A stretch of 64,000 nucleotides of DNA from Tridacna crocea (GCA_943736015.1 OX031065.1:40996427-41060426); one strand, 5' to 3'. Numbered from the stretch's first letter, positions 11,217-23,235 are shown. Numbers and translations: made by a program. The notes: generated by a model from the sequence alone, not told the origin.

Positions 11217-11256
11217 AGGCTGGAGTAAGGGAAAATGACAGAGTAAGACATGGATG

Positions 11257-12427
11257 TAGGGCTCCGTACCGGTACTCGATATATATCGAAAACCGGTATT
11301 TTACGTTCGATAGATATATCGGATCGAACGTTTCTGTATCGAACAAAATATCGATCATCAAAAGAAAATAAAAGTAAAGCATATAAATACCCAGTTTAGT
11401 TGTTTTTAACGGCGAAATTCATTACGAGTTTACTTTAGGTAATCTCTAAAGTCAAGTAGTCGTAGAGGTAGGTGTGGCTACCTGGGAAACATACAACCAA
11501 TCGAAATGCGTCATTCTTTATTCCTCGCCCTGTACCCGTTACACAATGGATGACAATTAGCTAATACCCCTATTCTCGTTCCCCCGTCATGTTGTTTGAA
11601 ATCTGCAAATTATGCATCAATCAGCAGATTGCAGACAAATTTACGCTGATAATTGGTCAATATAGTTGATTAAAGAAAGGTAATGAACATCTCGTGATGT
11701 GATCGAGAGGTAGCGATGGAAATAATTGAAGCCGTGACCTTTCAACCTTCCTAAGATTTTATTTGGTCGATCTTTTAATATTGCCGAAAAATGTGGCTCG
11801 AAAATCAAATCTTTTTTTCCATTAGATTATCTGAAATCAGTGTTCCGACTCGTGTAAATTATTGTGTAAATCATTTTATAGACTTGAAATTTGCATAACA
11901 AATATTAATCACACGCGAGACCTCACGTAAGGAAAACCATGGACAAAAAAGGCCATTATCTGTTTATCGTGAGTAAAATAACAGGTTTTGATGCTAGTTC
12001 TAATCCTTATTGAGAAATCTATGTCGAATCATGCGAACATACCTATCCAGAAATTAACACGCATGAAAAATAGTTCGGTGAAAAAAAAAAACACGGAAAC
12101 GCATGACACAACAAAATGTCTCCTTGACATTGTCCGATCAGAGTCCTCTTAGACTGTCTTTTCAGCTTTTTAATGAGTAGTAAATGTAGATCTAGTTAGA
12201 ATTCATATTAATTTAGGCCTACATAATTATGAAATTTCAATACAATCTAGAAGTGTTAAATTTGCGGTATTTTGTTTTTCAGGTATGCTGAAAAAAGAAC
12301 AAACACAATTTTCGCATTCTTTTCTTTCTTTTCTTGAAAATTGAAATATCATATGATATATCGAATATCGATCATTTTGTATCGATACAAATATCGTATC
12401 GATCAAACTGACCGATACGGAGCCCTA
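11257..12427. mobile_element. Non-autonomous hAT element, perfect 8-bp target duplication
   Basis: Ends TAGGGCTCCGTA and TACGGAGCCCTA are exact inverted repeats. CATGGATG stands directly outside both ends (11249-11256 and 12428-12435), the 8-bp duplication typical of hAT elements. Subterminal regions are rich in TCGATA/TATCGA motifs in both orientations. No transposase frame remains in the 1171 bp. The perfect duplication suggests a fairly recent insertion. Confidence 0.85.
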
Positions 12428-12454
12428 CATGGATGATCTATAGTACATGACCAT

Positions 12455-12565
12455 CCTCCATTAGCGCAGCGCGATCGATGCTTGCGCCATTGATCGATTG
12501 TTGTGCTATCAACAGATCCATTGTTCCTGCAGCGGGATCAATTGATCGCGCAAATCCATCGGTAG
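12455..12565. repeat. ATCGATGGATCC repeat, right part
   Basis: GCGCGATCGATGC, CCATTGATCGATTG and AACAGATCCATTG units repeat the motifs of 9742-10145 and probably form its continuation beyond the SINE and hAT insertions. Confidence 0.55.
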
Positions 12566-12960
12566 CACATAACATATATACATAACTTCACCAATAACTG
12601 TCCAAGTTCTGTTTATTTACCTGTATAAATATTAAGCATAAATACCTGTATAAATATTAAGCATAAAGTTCAAGATACGGTTAAATAAGAACAAAGTATT
12701 CTGTCCTAAAAATTAATGTTGACCTTCATATGAAGAAATTCTGTGTAGACAGTCTTTTCACAGTAAAGTTTTAATGCTGTTTTTTTGTTTTATAAACTGC
12801 ATGCTTTTCATCTTACATTAAGAGCCAGAATCTTATTTACCTTTACAGAATTTTCGCTACTGATGTCACAGTCTATTTCCACACGTCTGTGTTTAAGTGC
12901 TGGTTCATCACAATTATCTGTTAGTTGGCAAATATGTGAATAAAGTAAAGAAAGATCAAT

Positions 12961-13126
12961 TTATCCCTTTACCACAAAACAAAAACTTTAGACTTCTCCA
13001 ATCCAAAAGCATATGTAGAGGACAAATTGAATGTGACCAAAAGTTGTCTGTGAAAGGGAAGAAAACATTGTGGGAAAAGGAGAAAATACTGGTGTTTTAA
13101 AAGGCTTCTTTAACAGGGGTGTTAAA
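12961..13126 (+). repeat. TTAA-type MITE with half of its palindrome missing
   Basis: The left end TTATCCCTTTACCACAAAAC and the segment ATTGTGGGAAAAGGAGAAAAT are clear. The sequence then jumps to AAAAGGCTTCTTTAACAGG, so the second palindrome arm is absent, probably by deletion of the hairpin. Confidence 0.6.
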
Positions 13127-13196
13127 TGATATTTTGAAAGACAGAATCAAAGGGATGTGACCGTTTGCCTTGGGTTTGGGAAAGAAGAAAAAACAG

Positions 13197-13280
13197 TTGA
13201 AAGAGTTGCCTTCGGTGGGATATGAACAATAACCTTTCAAAACCATTGCCAACCACTCTACAACTCAGCTCTGAAGCTCG
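13197..13280 (-). repeat. tRNA-like SINE fragment
   Basis: On the minus strand GAGCTGAGTTGTAGAGTGG and GTTCATATCCCACC stand at box A and box B spacing. No body or tail can be matched. Confidence 0.4.
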
Positions 13281-13692
13281 CCAACTCCTTCCACTATCGA
13301 TTCGAAGATGTATGCATCCACTTTTATGGAATAAGGCCTGTATGGTTGCCAACCCTATTGGAAATTTTACATTAAAAATAACAAAAAACTCAGCAATTTC
13401 TCTTGCAGTTTACATGTAGGATTGAATTCCCCACTTTTGTGGTCCATACACATTCCTCTCTGTAGGACATTTCATTTCTGTCTCACAAAAAATGACATCT
13501 CATTAATTTATACATGTATTTGTACAAACATAGGTTTCCTGTTAGTTAACTTTTCTTCAACGAGGCAAAGCAGAGCACAGCATGGACCTACTTTCAAAAT
13601 GTACTTCTTTAGGTACTGTCAAAGAAGAGGTCCTGAAAGATGTAAATACTCATCCTATTCATATAACCAATTCTGACAAACAAAGAGTACTT

Positions 13693-13812
13693 TAACCCTT
13701 TACCAAATGACATAATTTAAGACTGGTCCTAATTGAAAGCACTTGCAGGTAACAAAATAAACACAACCGAAAAATTGAAATTTGATTCCAGGATGGTAGA
13801 AAACATTGTGGA
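13693..13812 (+). repeat. Left half of a TTAA-type MITE
   Basis: TTTAACCCTTTACCAAATGAC through GTAGAAAACATTGTGG matches the family's left half. It is cut by the AACAAGAG element that starts at 13813. Confidence 0.6.
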
Positions 13813-14140
13813 ACAAGAGCGGCAAACTGTCGCAAGATATGCCCCGTCCCACTGCAAGTTGTCTATGGGGAATATTTATCATTAAGGGTAGGATGTGGAA
13901 AATACTATTGCAGCAGAAATCATGCAAGTGATTGAAGTAGGCATTAATGCCTCCTCTAATGATAAGGAAACATGCATATAAAGTTTCAGGTCATTCCAAC
14001 ACGAAAAGGCAAGGTTATATTGCAGAGACGCATGAAGCTGTAAAAAAAAAAAAAAGAAAGTGAAATTCCAAAAAGCCATTAGGTAAGGTTACAGTTCCAG
14101 TGCACTGCACATTTCATAACTGCAACAAACATATTTACCA
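13813..14140 (+). mobile_element. HINE-like element of a fourth type, left part
   Basis: Starts AACAAGAG like the other HINE-like elements, but the following hairpin is GCGGC-AAACT-GTCGC. The body contains a TGCACTGCACATTTCATA segment that recurs (TGCACTGCATTCCATATTAT) near 15815. The element is interrupted at about 14143 by a hAT terminus and probably continues at about 15600-16014. Type and ends are inferred from one copy. Confidence 0.5.
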
Positions 14141-14142
14141 AG

Positions 14143-15236
14143 TAGGGGTGTAACGATACATCGGACCATCGATGCAGCCCGATGGCGAGCGTGTCGATGT
14201 TACTGTATCGATTGTTAAGTTTAAGATCGATAACTATCGCCGATATTTGCCTCAACTATCGATAGTTTCAATAGTTTCAGTGACAGGAAAAGGAGCCAAA
14301 TAGATGAATTCTAATAACAAAGAAAATCCAACTCGAATGTCGACTGTCGTCCGATCTAAATTCTTCTGTCAATCCTCATTCTGTCGGATGTTTCGTCCGG
14401 ATGGGTTTAGTACTTGTATTGGTTTCGTACAGAAGTGAAAAACAACTTATACCGTTCAAATGCAATTGTTACATCATTCCTAGATATTAATTTGCAAAGT
14501 TTTTATTCATAGAAAACCTTTCGTTTGCCGCTAGTAATACACACCTTTTGTATAGATTTATTTTCTTGACAAAAATCGTGTCGGCGTATGTGGCGAATTA
14601 CCGGTGGGCGAAACAGGTTCATTCGCCATAGCAACGTAAATCATGGCGACATCATCAACTTCAACGCCATTTGAAATAATAAAAAAATAAATCTGGAAAA
14701 CCGCAGTCTGAGAGCATTTTGGCTGCATAAAAGATGGACAAATTGATAAAAAACGCGTAGGGTGCAAATTATGCCAAACTATTCTCAAGTACAGCGGAAA
14801 TACCACCAATTTAACAGACGACATAAAAAGGAAGCAACCGATATTCAGTCGCACTGGGCCAAAAAATAAATGTATCCGACCCCAATCAGAAAATTTAGAC
14901 GTGACCGACGAACAGAAGTAGTGTCAATCTTTTTTCAGTATTTTCGGGAACAGCAAAATATCCGCTACATCTCCAAGAGGCAAAGCTATAATGGAAGCAA
15001 TTGCCAAGTTCATTGTTAAAGATCTACTACCTTATTCAGTGGTTCAGAATGCTGGTTTTAAGAACTTGCTCCATGTTATAGACCCAAAGTACATGATACC
15101 ATCATGACAACATTTTTCTGATCAAGTAATTCCACAGTGAAAAAGGATCAACAGGGTTGTTATGCAGCTATAACAAGTAATGGGTGGACAAGCAGAGCTA
15201 CTGATTCATACATTTCAATCAGTCAGACAATCACAT
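14143..15236 (+). pseudogene. Decayed ZBED-type hAT transposon
   Basis: A hAT-like terminus TAGGGGTGTAACGATACAT lies at 14143. From 14712 one frame reads a BED-type zinc finger: EHFGCIKDG, then CKLC, then NTTNL. The expected two histidines are replaced (DDIKRKQ). In the same frame from 14958 it reads AIMEAIAKFIVKDLLPYSVV and a GFKNLL...DPKYMIPS block, as in ZBED/Tam3-like transposases. Stops occur at 14919-14921, 15105-15107 and 15138-15140, and the GWTSRATDSYISIS block at about 15176-15217 is in another frame. Its usual catalytic D is N (TSNGWTS). A MITE interrupts it at 15237 and no right terminus was found. Clearly dead. Confidence 0.7.
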
Positions 15237-15464
15237 TTAACTCTTTACCCAACGACAAAATTCTAGACTTGTCCAAATTGAAAGCATTTGCAGACAACAA
15301 AATAAATGGGACTCAAAGATTAAGTTTTTTGTTTCGTTGGGTAAAAAACATTGTGGAAAAGGGAAAGAATGCTGGCTACCAGCAATTTCTCCTTTTTCTA
15401 CTGTTTTTGAAAAGGCTTTTTGCATAAGGTTGTTAAAATTCATGATTATGTGGTAAAGATTTAA
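15237..15464 (+). mobile_element. TTAA-type MITE inserted in the ZBED-type fossil
   Basis: TTAA at 15237-15240 and 15461-15464, ends CTCTTTACCCAACG and TATGTGGTAAAGA, and a central palindrome around AATGCTGG-CTA-CCAGCA. It lies directly after the last recognisable transposase block, so it landed in the older hAT copy. Confidence 0.7.
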
Positions 15465-15599
15465 AAGTTGACTTTTTCAAAAGTTAAGAGTTGTTATAAG
15501 TTATGACCATTCTGCACTTGGAAAAATTATTTATTAAAATTTATAAAGCATCTTGCATTTACTTCTGCCCTTTTTGTTATTCAAAATAGGTTCTCAGGT

Positions 15600-16014
15600 A
15601 GAATTTAACCTTCCTTAGGAAGGTATAAGTATAAGTATAAGTTATATTCTTATCCACTGCACTCCATAATTTTTCAACACTCATGCATACCAAATTTTAA
15701 GATATTTAGACTGAAAATGACAAAATTATAATCCAGACAAGTAGAAAATGCTGGGAAAATGACGATCACAGGGAAATAATTCAAAGAAAGCATGAGGTAG
15801 AGTTATGGTTCTTTTGCACTGCATTCCATATTATTGCAACAAAGACAAAAGTTTCATGTCAATCGTATTATTGCAACAAACACAATTTCCAAGTTTCAAG
15901 TCAATCAGACTTGATTTGACAAAGTTATCCTCCTGACAAAAAACTGGAAGCCGCCCGCCCACCTGCCCGTACGCAATGGGTGGTCCCATAATACGTCCGA
16001 TCTTTGACGGACAT
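15600..16014 (+). repeat. Probable right part of the fourth-type HINE-like element
   Basis: Two related units share CACTGCA...CAT and TTTC(A)AGTCAATC blocks with 14095-14140. The stretch ends in a GC-rich tail with CCGCCCGCCCACCTGCCCG and GATCTTTGACGGACATG, comparable in position to the GACGGAC tails of the other types. The end itself is lost to a MITE fragment. Confidence 0.4.
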
Positions 16015-16125
16015 GTAAAAAGGAGAAAATGCTGGTTACCAGCACTTTGTCAGTTTTCTCACGATGTTTTTAAAAGGCTTTAACTAAGGGTTGTAAAAAC
16101 CAGGGATTCTTTGGTAACATATATA
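16015..16125 (+). repeat. Right-hand fragment of a TTAA-type MITE
   Basis: AAAAAGGAGAAAATGCTGG-TTA-CCAGCA and AAAAGGCTTTAACTAAGGG followed by TTTGGTAACAT match the family's right half. The left end is missing. Confidence 0.55.
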
Positions 16126-16380
16126 ATGGTGAGGAGTTCAAAAGCCACTAATTCTTATTTGGATCTGAATAATTTTTGCACAAAATGCATAGAAATGGGA
16201 CCATTCACCTTCATGTTCTGAGCCAGAGTCCATATTGTCTGATGTTGTGTCCATCAGGTTGGTCACAGCTATCTGGACAAGAGGAGGGTTGTCATTTAAT
16301 CCGGTACCTGATGACATTTTTTCTTTGGTATACTGAAAAGATGAGAAAAATATCATCAAACACCAGGAAGCCCTACAAAT

Positions 16381-17360
16381 AACAAGAGGGCCAAAATGGC
16401 CCTAGATCGCTCACCTGAATTTTTGATAGGACCATAGCCATTTTTTTTTTTTTTTGAGGTACTGAAACACTGGAAAAAAATCATTATTTTGCCAAGCAAT
16501 TTTTAACAGGTAACCTTTAGAAGTCCTTTCAAAATCTGACCAGCAGATTCAGAAAAGAAGAATTTTTAGGAGTTTCTTAATTTCTATACAGTGCAAGTAG
16601 CCCCCATTCACCAGAACCATGTTTCTGGACCTATCAAAATTTCATGAACAAATTTTGAAAAGGGTCATTCAAGGAACATTTCTGTGAAATCATTTTAAAA
16701 TCTGACCAGCCCTTTCAGAGAAGAAGAATTTTTAAGAATTCATTCATGTCGGTATAGTGCAAGTAGCCCCCATTCACCTGAGCCATGTTTCTTGACCTAT
16801 CAAAATTTCATGAACAAATTTTTAAAAAGTCACTCAAGGAGCATTGCTGTGAAATTATTTTAAAATCTTAGCAACCATTCGAGAGAAAAAGAATTTTTAA
16901 GTATTTCTTCATTTCACTATAGTGCAATTAGCCACCATTAATCAGAGCCATGTTTCTTGACGAATCAAAATTTCACGAACTTGTTTTGAAAAGGGTCACC
17001 CAAGGAACATCTCTGTGAAATTATTTCAAAATCTGACCAGCAGTTTCAGAGAAGAATTTTTTGAAAAGGGTCACCCAAGAAACATCTCTGTGAAATTATT
17101 TTAAAATCTGGCCAGCAGTTTCAGAGATTTCTCAGAAAATTCCATCTGGTTGCCATGGCAACCGGAGTTTTTGACGGAATCAAATTCTGTGAACACTTTT
17201 TAAAGAGGACTTCCCAAGGAACATTCCAGCCACGTTTGATCCAAATTGGCCCAGCGGTTTAGGAGGGGTTGATGTTTAAAGAATTGCTGCAGACATATAA
17301 CGGACATCGGGTGATCCTAAAAGCTCCCCTTTAGCATGTTTTGCTCATGTGAACTAAAAA
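16381..17360 (+). mobile_element. HINE-like element, 166-bp core type, about 1 kb
   Basis: Starts AACAAGAG-GGGCC-AAAAT-GGCCC and ends with CATGTGAACTAAAAA, so the 3' subterminal motif is decayed. About five core units, some with internal deletions. Includes the family's conserved 3' domain GTTGCCATGGCAACCGGAG. More diverged than the copies at 17.5-22.5 kb. Confidence 0.75.
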
Positions 17361-17524
17361 GCAAACGTTTCCTGTCATTTTATTATTCTTATTTATGTGT
17401 AGAATCCCTATTTTAAGTATTGTAGACACATATAAGACTGAATATGCTATCTGCATTGCCACGCTTTTGGTGATAAAGAAAGAAAATATGGGTCATTATG
17501 TTATAATAAAATAAAAATGGATAA

Positions 17525-19464
17525 AACAAGAGGGCCAAGATGGCCCTGGATTGCTCACCTGAATTTTTGAGATGACCATAGTCTATTTTTTTTTTTTGAG
17601 GTACTGAAACATTGGAACTAAATTTATAATTTTGCCAAGCAATTTTCAAAAGGTCACCTGTAAAAGTCATTTCGAAATCTGACCATCAGTTTCAAAAAGA
17701 AGAATTTTTAAGAATTCTTCATTTCTGTATAAGAGCAAGTAGCCCCCATCCACGAGAGCCATGTTTCTTGATGGATCAAAATTTACAAACAAAATTTTGA
17801 AAAGGGTCACCCAAGGAACATCTCTCTGAAATTATTTCAAAATCTGACCACTGGTTTCAGAGAAGAGAGAATTTTAAAGAATTTCATCATGTCCGTATAG
17901 TGCAAGTAGCCCCCATTCACAAGAGCCATGTTTCTTGACGGATCAAAATTATATGTACAGCTTTTGGAAAGGGTCACCCAAAGAACATCTCTGTCAGATT
18001 ATTTTAAAATCTGACCACGGGTTTCAGAGAAGAAGAATTTTCAAGAATTTCTTCATTTCCATATAGTGCAAGTAGCCCCCATTCACTAGAGCTATGTTTC
18101 TTGGCCAATCAAAATTTCTCGAACAATTTCAGAAAAGGGTCACCCAAGGAACATCTCTGTAAAATTTTTTCAAAATCTGTCCAGCCATTTCAGAGAAGAA
18201 GAATTTTCAAGAATTTCTTCATTTCTGTATAGTGCAAGTAGCCCCCATTCACCAGAGCCATGTTTCTTGACCAATCAAAATTTCGCAAACAATTTTTGAA
18301 AAGGGTAACCCGAGGAACAAGTCTGTGAAATTATTTCAAAATCTAACCAGCTGTTTCAGAGAAGAAGAATTTTTAAGAATTTCTTCATTTCTGTTTAGTG
18401 CAAGAAGCCCCCATTCACCAGAGCCATGTTTCTTGACCAATCAAAATTTCGCGAACAATTTTTTAAAAGGGTCACCCATGGAATAACTCTGTGAAATTAT
18501 TTCAAAATCTGACCAGCGGTTTCAGAGAAGAAGATTTTTTACGAATTCCTTCATTTCTGTATAGTGCAAGAAGCCCCCATTCACCAGAGCCACAATTTTT
18601 GGCAAATCAAAATTTCATGAACAATTTTTGAAAAGGGTCACCCAAAGAACAAGTCTGTGAAATTATTTCAAAATCTAACCAGCTGTTTCAGAGAAGAAGA
18701 ATTTTTAAGAATTTCTTCATTTCTGTATAGTGCAAGAAGCCCCCATTCACCAGAGCCATGTTTCTTGACCAATCAAAATTTCGCGAACAATTTTGTAAAA
18801 GGGTCACCCATGGAACAACTCTGTGAAATTATTTCAAAATCTGACTAGCGGTTTCAGACAAGAAGATTTTTTAAAAATTCCTTCATTTCTGTATACTGCA
18901 AGAAGCCCCCATTCACCAGAGCCACATTTTTTGATGGATCAAAATTTCACGAACAATTTCTGAAAAGGGTCACCCAAGGAACATATCTGTGAAATCATTT
19001 CAAAAGCTGACCAGCGGTTTCAGAGGAGAAGATTTTTAAAGAATTCCTTCATTTCTGTATAGTGCAAGAAGCCCCCATTCACCAGAGCCACAATTTTTGA
19101 CGAATCAAAATTTCACGAAAAATTTTTGAAAAGGGTCACCCAAGGAACATATCTGTAAAAATTATTTCAAAATCCGACCAGCGGTTTCGGAGGAGAAGAT
19201 TTTTAAAGAATTTGCTAAAAAATTCCATTTGGTTGCCATGGCAACCAGAGTTTTTGATGGAATCAAATTCTGTGAACAATTTTTAAAGAGGACCTCCCAA
19301 GGAACATTCCTGCCAAGTATGGTCCAAATCTGCCCAGTGGTTTAGGAGGAGTTGATGTTTAAAGAATTGTTGACGACGCACGACGGACGACGCACAACGG
19401 ACGACGGACACCGGGTGATCCTAAAAGCTCCCCTTGAGCACGTTGTGCTCAGGTGAGCTAAAAA
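17525..19464 (+). mobile_element. HINE-like element, first of three head to tail
   Basis: Complete ends: AACAAGAG-GGGCC-AAGAT-GGCCC at the left; at the right the hairpin GAGCAC-GTT-GTGCTC, then AGGTGAGCTAAAAA. Core units repeat with a spacing of 166 bp, measured between AGTGCAAG motifs at 18065, 18231, 18397 and 18563. The 3' domain contains GTTGCCATGGCAACCAGAG and a GACGACGCACGACGGACG tract. It is followed without a spacer by another element. Confidence 0.85.
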
Positions 19465-20936
19465 GGATCACCCAAGGAACATCTCTGTGAAATTATTTCA
19501 AAATCTGTGCAGCCATTTCAGAGAAGAATTTTCAAGAATTTCTTTCTGTATAGTGCAAGTAGCCCCCATTCACCAGAGCCATGTTTCTTGACCAATCAAA
19601 ATTTCACGAACAATTTTTGAAAAGGGTCACCCAAGGAATAAGTCTGTGAAATTATTTCAAAATCTAACCAGCTGTTTCAGAGAAGAAGAATTTTTAAGAA
19701 TTTCTTCATTTCTGTATAGTGCAAGTAGCCCCCATTCACCAGAGCCATGTTTCTTGACCAATCTAAATTTCATGAACACTTTTTGAAAAGGGTCACCAAA
19801 GGAACAACTCTGTGAAATTATTTCAAAATCTAACCAGCTGTTTCAGGGAAGAAGAATTTTTAAGAATTTCTTCATTTCTGTATAGTGCAAGAAGCCCCCA
19901 TTCACCAGAGCCATGTTTCTTGGCCTATCAAAATTTCGCGAACAATTTTTGAAAAGGGTCACCCAAGGAGCAACTCTTTGAAATTATTTCAAAATCTGAC
20001 CAGCGGTTTCAGAGAAGAAGATTTGTTAAAAATTCCTTAATTTCTGTATAGTGCAAGTAGCCCCCATTCACCAGAGCCACATTTTTTGACGGATCAAAAT
20101 TTCACGAACAATTTTTGAAAAGGGTCACCCAAGGAACATATCTGTGAAATTATTTGAAAATCCGACCAGCGGTTTCAGAGGAGAAGATTTTTAAAGAATT
20201 CCTTTATTTCTGTATAGTGCAAGTAGCCCCCATTCACCAGAGCCACATTTTTTTACGGATCAAAATTTCACGAACAATTTTTGAAAAGGGTCACCCAAGG
20301 AACATATCTGTGAAATTATTTCAAAATCCGACCAGCGGTTTCAGAGGAGAAGATTTTTAAAGAATTCCTTTATTTCTGTTTAGTGCAAGTAGCCCCCATT
20401 CAACAGAGCCACATTTTTTGACGGATCAAAATTTCAGGAACAAATTTTGAAAAGGGTCACCCAAGGAGCAACTCTTTGAAATTATTTCAAAATCTGACCA
20501 GCGGTTTCAGAGAAGAAGATTTGTTAAAAATTCCTTAATTTCTGTATAGTGCAAGTAGCCCCCATTCACCAGAGCCACATTTTTTGACGGATCAAAATTT
20601 CACGAACAATTTTTGAAAAGGGTCACCCAAGGAACATATCTGTGAAATTATTTCAAAATCTGACCAGCAGTTTCAGAGGAGAAGATTTTTAAAGAATTTG
20701 CTAAAAAATTCCATTTGGTTGCCATGGCAACCAGAGTTTTTGATGGAATCAAATTCTGTGAACAATTTTTAAAGAGGACCTCCCAAGGAACATTCCTGCC
20801 AAGTTTGGTCCAAATCCACCCAGCGGTTTAGGAGGAGTTGACGTTTAAAGAATTGTTGACGACGCACGACGGACGACGGACACCGGGTGATCCTAAAAGC
20901 TCCCCTTGAGCACGTTGTGCTCAGGTGAGCTAAAAA
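19465..20936 (+). mobile_element. HINE-like element lacking its 5' hairpin, second of three
   Basis: Directly after GAGCTAAAAA of the previous copy the sequence enters core sequence (GGATCACCCAAGGAACATC) without the AACAAGAG hairpin end. It then runs through about seven 166-bp units to a complete 3' end. This is the arrangement expected of a partial unit in a tandem concatemer, or of unequal exchange between neighbours. Confidence 0.8.
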
Positions 20937-22523
20937 CAAGAGGGCCAAAATGGCCCTGGATGGCTCACCTGAATTTTTGAGATGACCATAGCCTATTTTT
21001 CTTTTTTTTTGAGGTATTGAAACCAAATTTATAATTTTGCTAAGCAATTTTCAAAAGGTCACCTGTAAAATTCATTTCGAAATCTGACCATCAGTTTCAA
21101 AAAGAAGAATTTTTAAGAATTCTTCATTTCTGTATAAGAGCAAGTATCCCCCATCCACGAGAGCCATGTTTCTTGATGGATCAAAATTTACGAACAAGTT
21201 TTCAAAAGGGTCACCCAAGGAACATTTCAGAATTTTTTTTTTAAATCTGACCAGGGGTTTCAGAGAAAGAGAATTTTCAAGACTTTCATCATGTCCATAT
21301 AGTGCAAGTAGCTCCCATTCACAAGAGCAAGGATCACCCAAGGAACATCCATGTCAAATTATTTTAAAATCTGACCAGGGGTTTCAGAGAAGAAGAATTT
21401 TCAAGAATTTTTCATTTCCATATAGTGCAAGTAGCCCCCATAATTCTTGACCAATCAAAATTTCGCGAAAAATTTTTGAAATGGGTCACCCAAGGAACAT
21501 CCCTGAGAAATTATTCCAAAATCTGACCATCGGTTTCAGAGAAAAAATTTTTTTAAGAATTTCCTCATTTCCCTATAGTGCAAGTAGCCCCCATTCACCA
21601 GAGCCATGTTTCTTGACCAATCAAAATTTCGCGAACAATTTTTGAAAAGGAACAACTCTGTGAAATTATTTCAAAAGTGCAAGTGCAAGTAGCTCCCATT
21701 TACAAGAGCAAGGATCACCCAAGGAACATCCCTGTCAAATTATTTTAAAATCTGACCAGCGGTTTCAGAGAAGAAGATTTTTTAAGAATTCCTTCATTTC
21801 TGTATAGTGCAAGTAGCCCCCATTCACCAGAGCCACATTTTTTGACAGATCAAAATTTCACGAATGAATTTCAGGGTCACCCAAGGAACATCCCTGAGAA
21901 ATTATTTCAAAATCCGATCAGCGGTTTCAGAGGAGAAGATTTTTAAAGAATTCCTTGATTTCTGTATAGTGCAAGTAGCCCCTATTCACCAGAGCCACGA
22001 TTTTTGACGGATCAAAATTTCACAATCAATTTTTGAAAAGGGTCACCCAAGGAACATATCTGTGAAATAATTTCAAAATCCGACCAGCGGTTTCAGAGGA
22101 GAAGATTTTTAAAGAATTCCTTTATTTCTGTATAGTGCAAGTAGCCCCCATTCACCAGAGCCACAATTTTTGACGGATCAAAATTTCACGATCACTTTTT
22201 GAAAAGGGTCACCCAAGGAACATATTCTGTGAAATAATTTCAAAATCCGACCAGCGGTTTCAGAGGAGAAGATTTTTAAAGAATTTGCTAAAAAATTCCA
22301 TTTGGTTACCATAGCAACCAGAGTTTTTGACGGAATCAAATTCTGTGATCAACTTTTAAAGAGGACCTCCCAAGGAACATCCCTGCCAAGTTTGGTCCAA
22401 ATTGGCCCAGTGGTTTAGGAGGAGTTGATGTTTAAAGAATTGTTGACGACGGGCGACGCATGGCTGACACCCAGTGACCCTAAAAGCTCCCCTTGAGCAC
22501 GTTGTGCTCAGGTGAGCTAAAAA
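20935..22523 (+). mobile_element. HINE-like element, third of three
   Basis: Begins AACAAGAG-GGGCC-AAAAT-GGCCC sharing its first As with the preceding element's end, and closes with the GAGCAC-GTT-GTGCTC hairpin and AGGTGAGCTAAAAA. Several core units are rearranged around 21300-21730, where GTGCAAGTGCAAGTAG and repeated CAAGGATCACCCAAGG show local slippage. Confidence 0.8.
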
Positions 22524-22596
22524 GTCCTACGGTTTTTCATCTGAACCAAACTGTCTCAAAATGTCTCTCAAATCATAAAAATATTTGCAAAGTAAT

Positions 22597-22832
22597 TTTT
22601 ACCTTTCCCAAACAATCCAGGGTTTTTACCACCCTGAGATAGAAGCCTTTTGAAAACCTTGCAGGAAAAGGTGAAAATACAGGTAACCAGCATTTTCTCC
22701 TTTTCCCACAATGTTTTCTTTCCTGCTGGAAACAAATTTCAATTTTTGAGTTTTGATTATTTTGTTGTCTGCATGTGCTTTCAATTTGGACCCATCTAAA
22801 ATTTTCTTGTTTGGTATCGTTAATTACCATGC
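22597..22832 (+). mobile_element. Older TTAA-type MITE
   Basis: CCTTTCCCAAACAATCC at the left, CCACAATGTTTTC in the middle and a CTTGTTTGGTA right end followed by TCGTTAATT. The central palindrome is damaged on one arm (AATACAGGTAACCAGCATTTT), so both flanking TTAA sites are uncertain. Confidence 0.55.
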
Positions 22833-22884
22833 AATCTACAACTGGTGAAAGACCATTGTGAATAATTAGTTTAATCACCACATT

Positions 22885-23235
22885 TAATTTGTTACACTCT
22901 TTTTGAGTGTTGAAATTGATTGCTTCTTTGCTATCCAAACAATATAATTGACGTATCGCATTTCTCTAACTGTCATATCATTTCTTTAAATGTGTTAATG
23001 CTTATGTTTTTTTATATATGTATATAACATATTTTTATAGTGATGGATAAATATTTTAAGGTATCTAATATGCTTTTTTTCACTAATAGCAACTTTATCT
23101 TCCTTAAAAAAAAAAGAAAGAAAGACACAGTTTCATCACTAGGCATTTGATTGACTTTGCTATGTTATATGTTTCATTATTGGTTTTAATCATGTGAGAC
23201 AAATTCAAAATAAAGCAGAGTTAAAAATGATCAAG
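22885..23235 (+). repeat. Repeat A, second copy, left part
   Basis: Matches 4030-4380 along its length (shared blocks such as TTTGCTATCCAAACAAT and GATGGATAAATATTTTA). It is interrupted at 23235/23236 by a HINE-like element and resumes at 25557. Confidence 0.75.
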
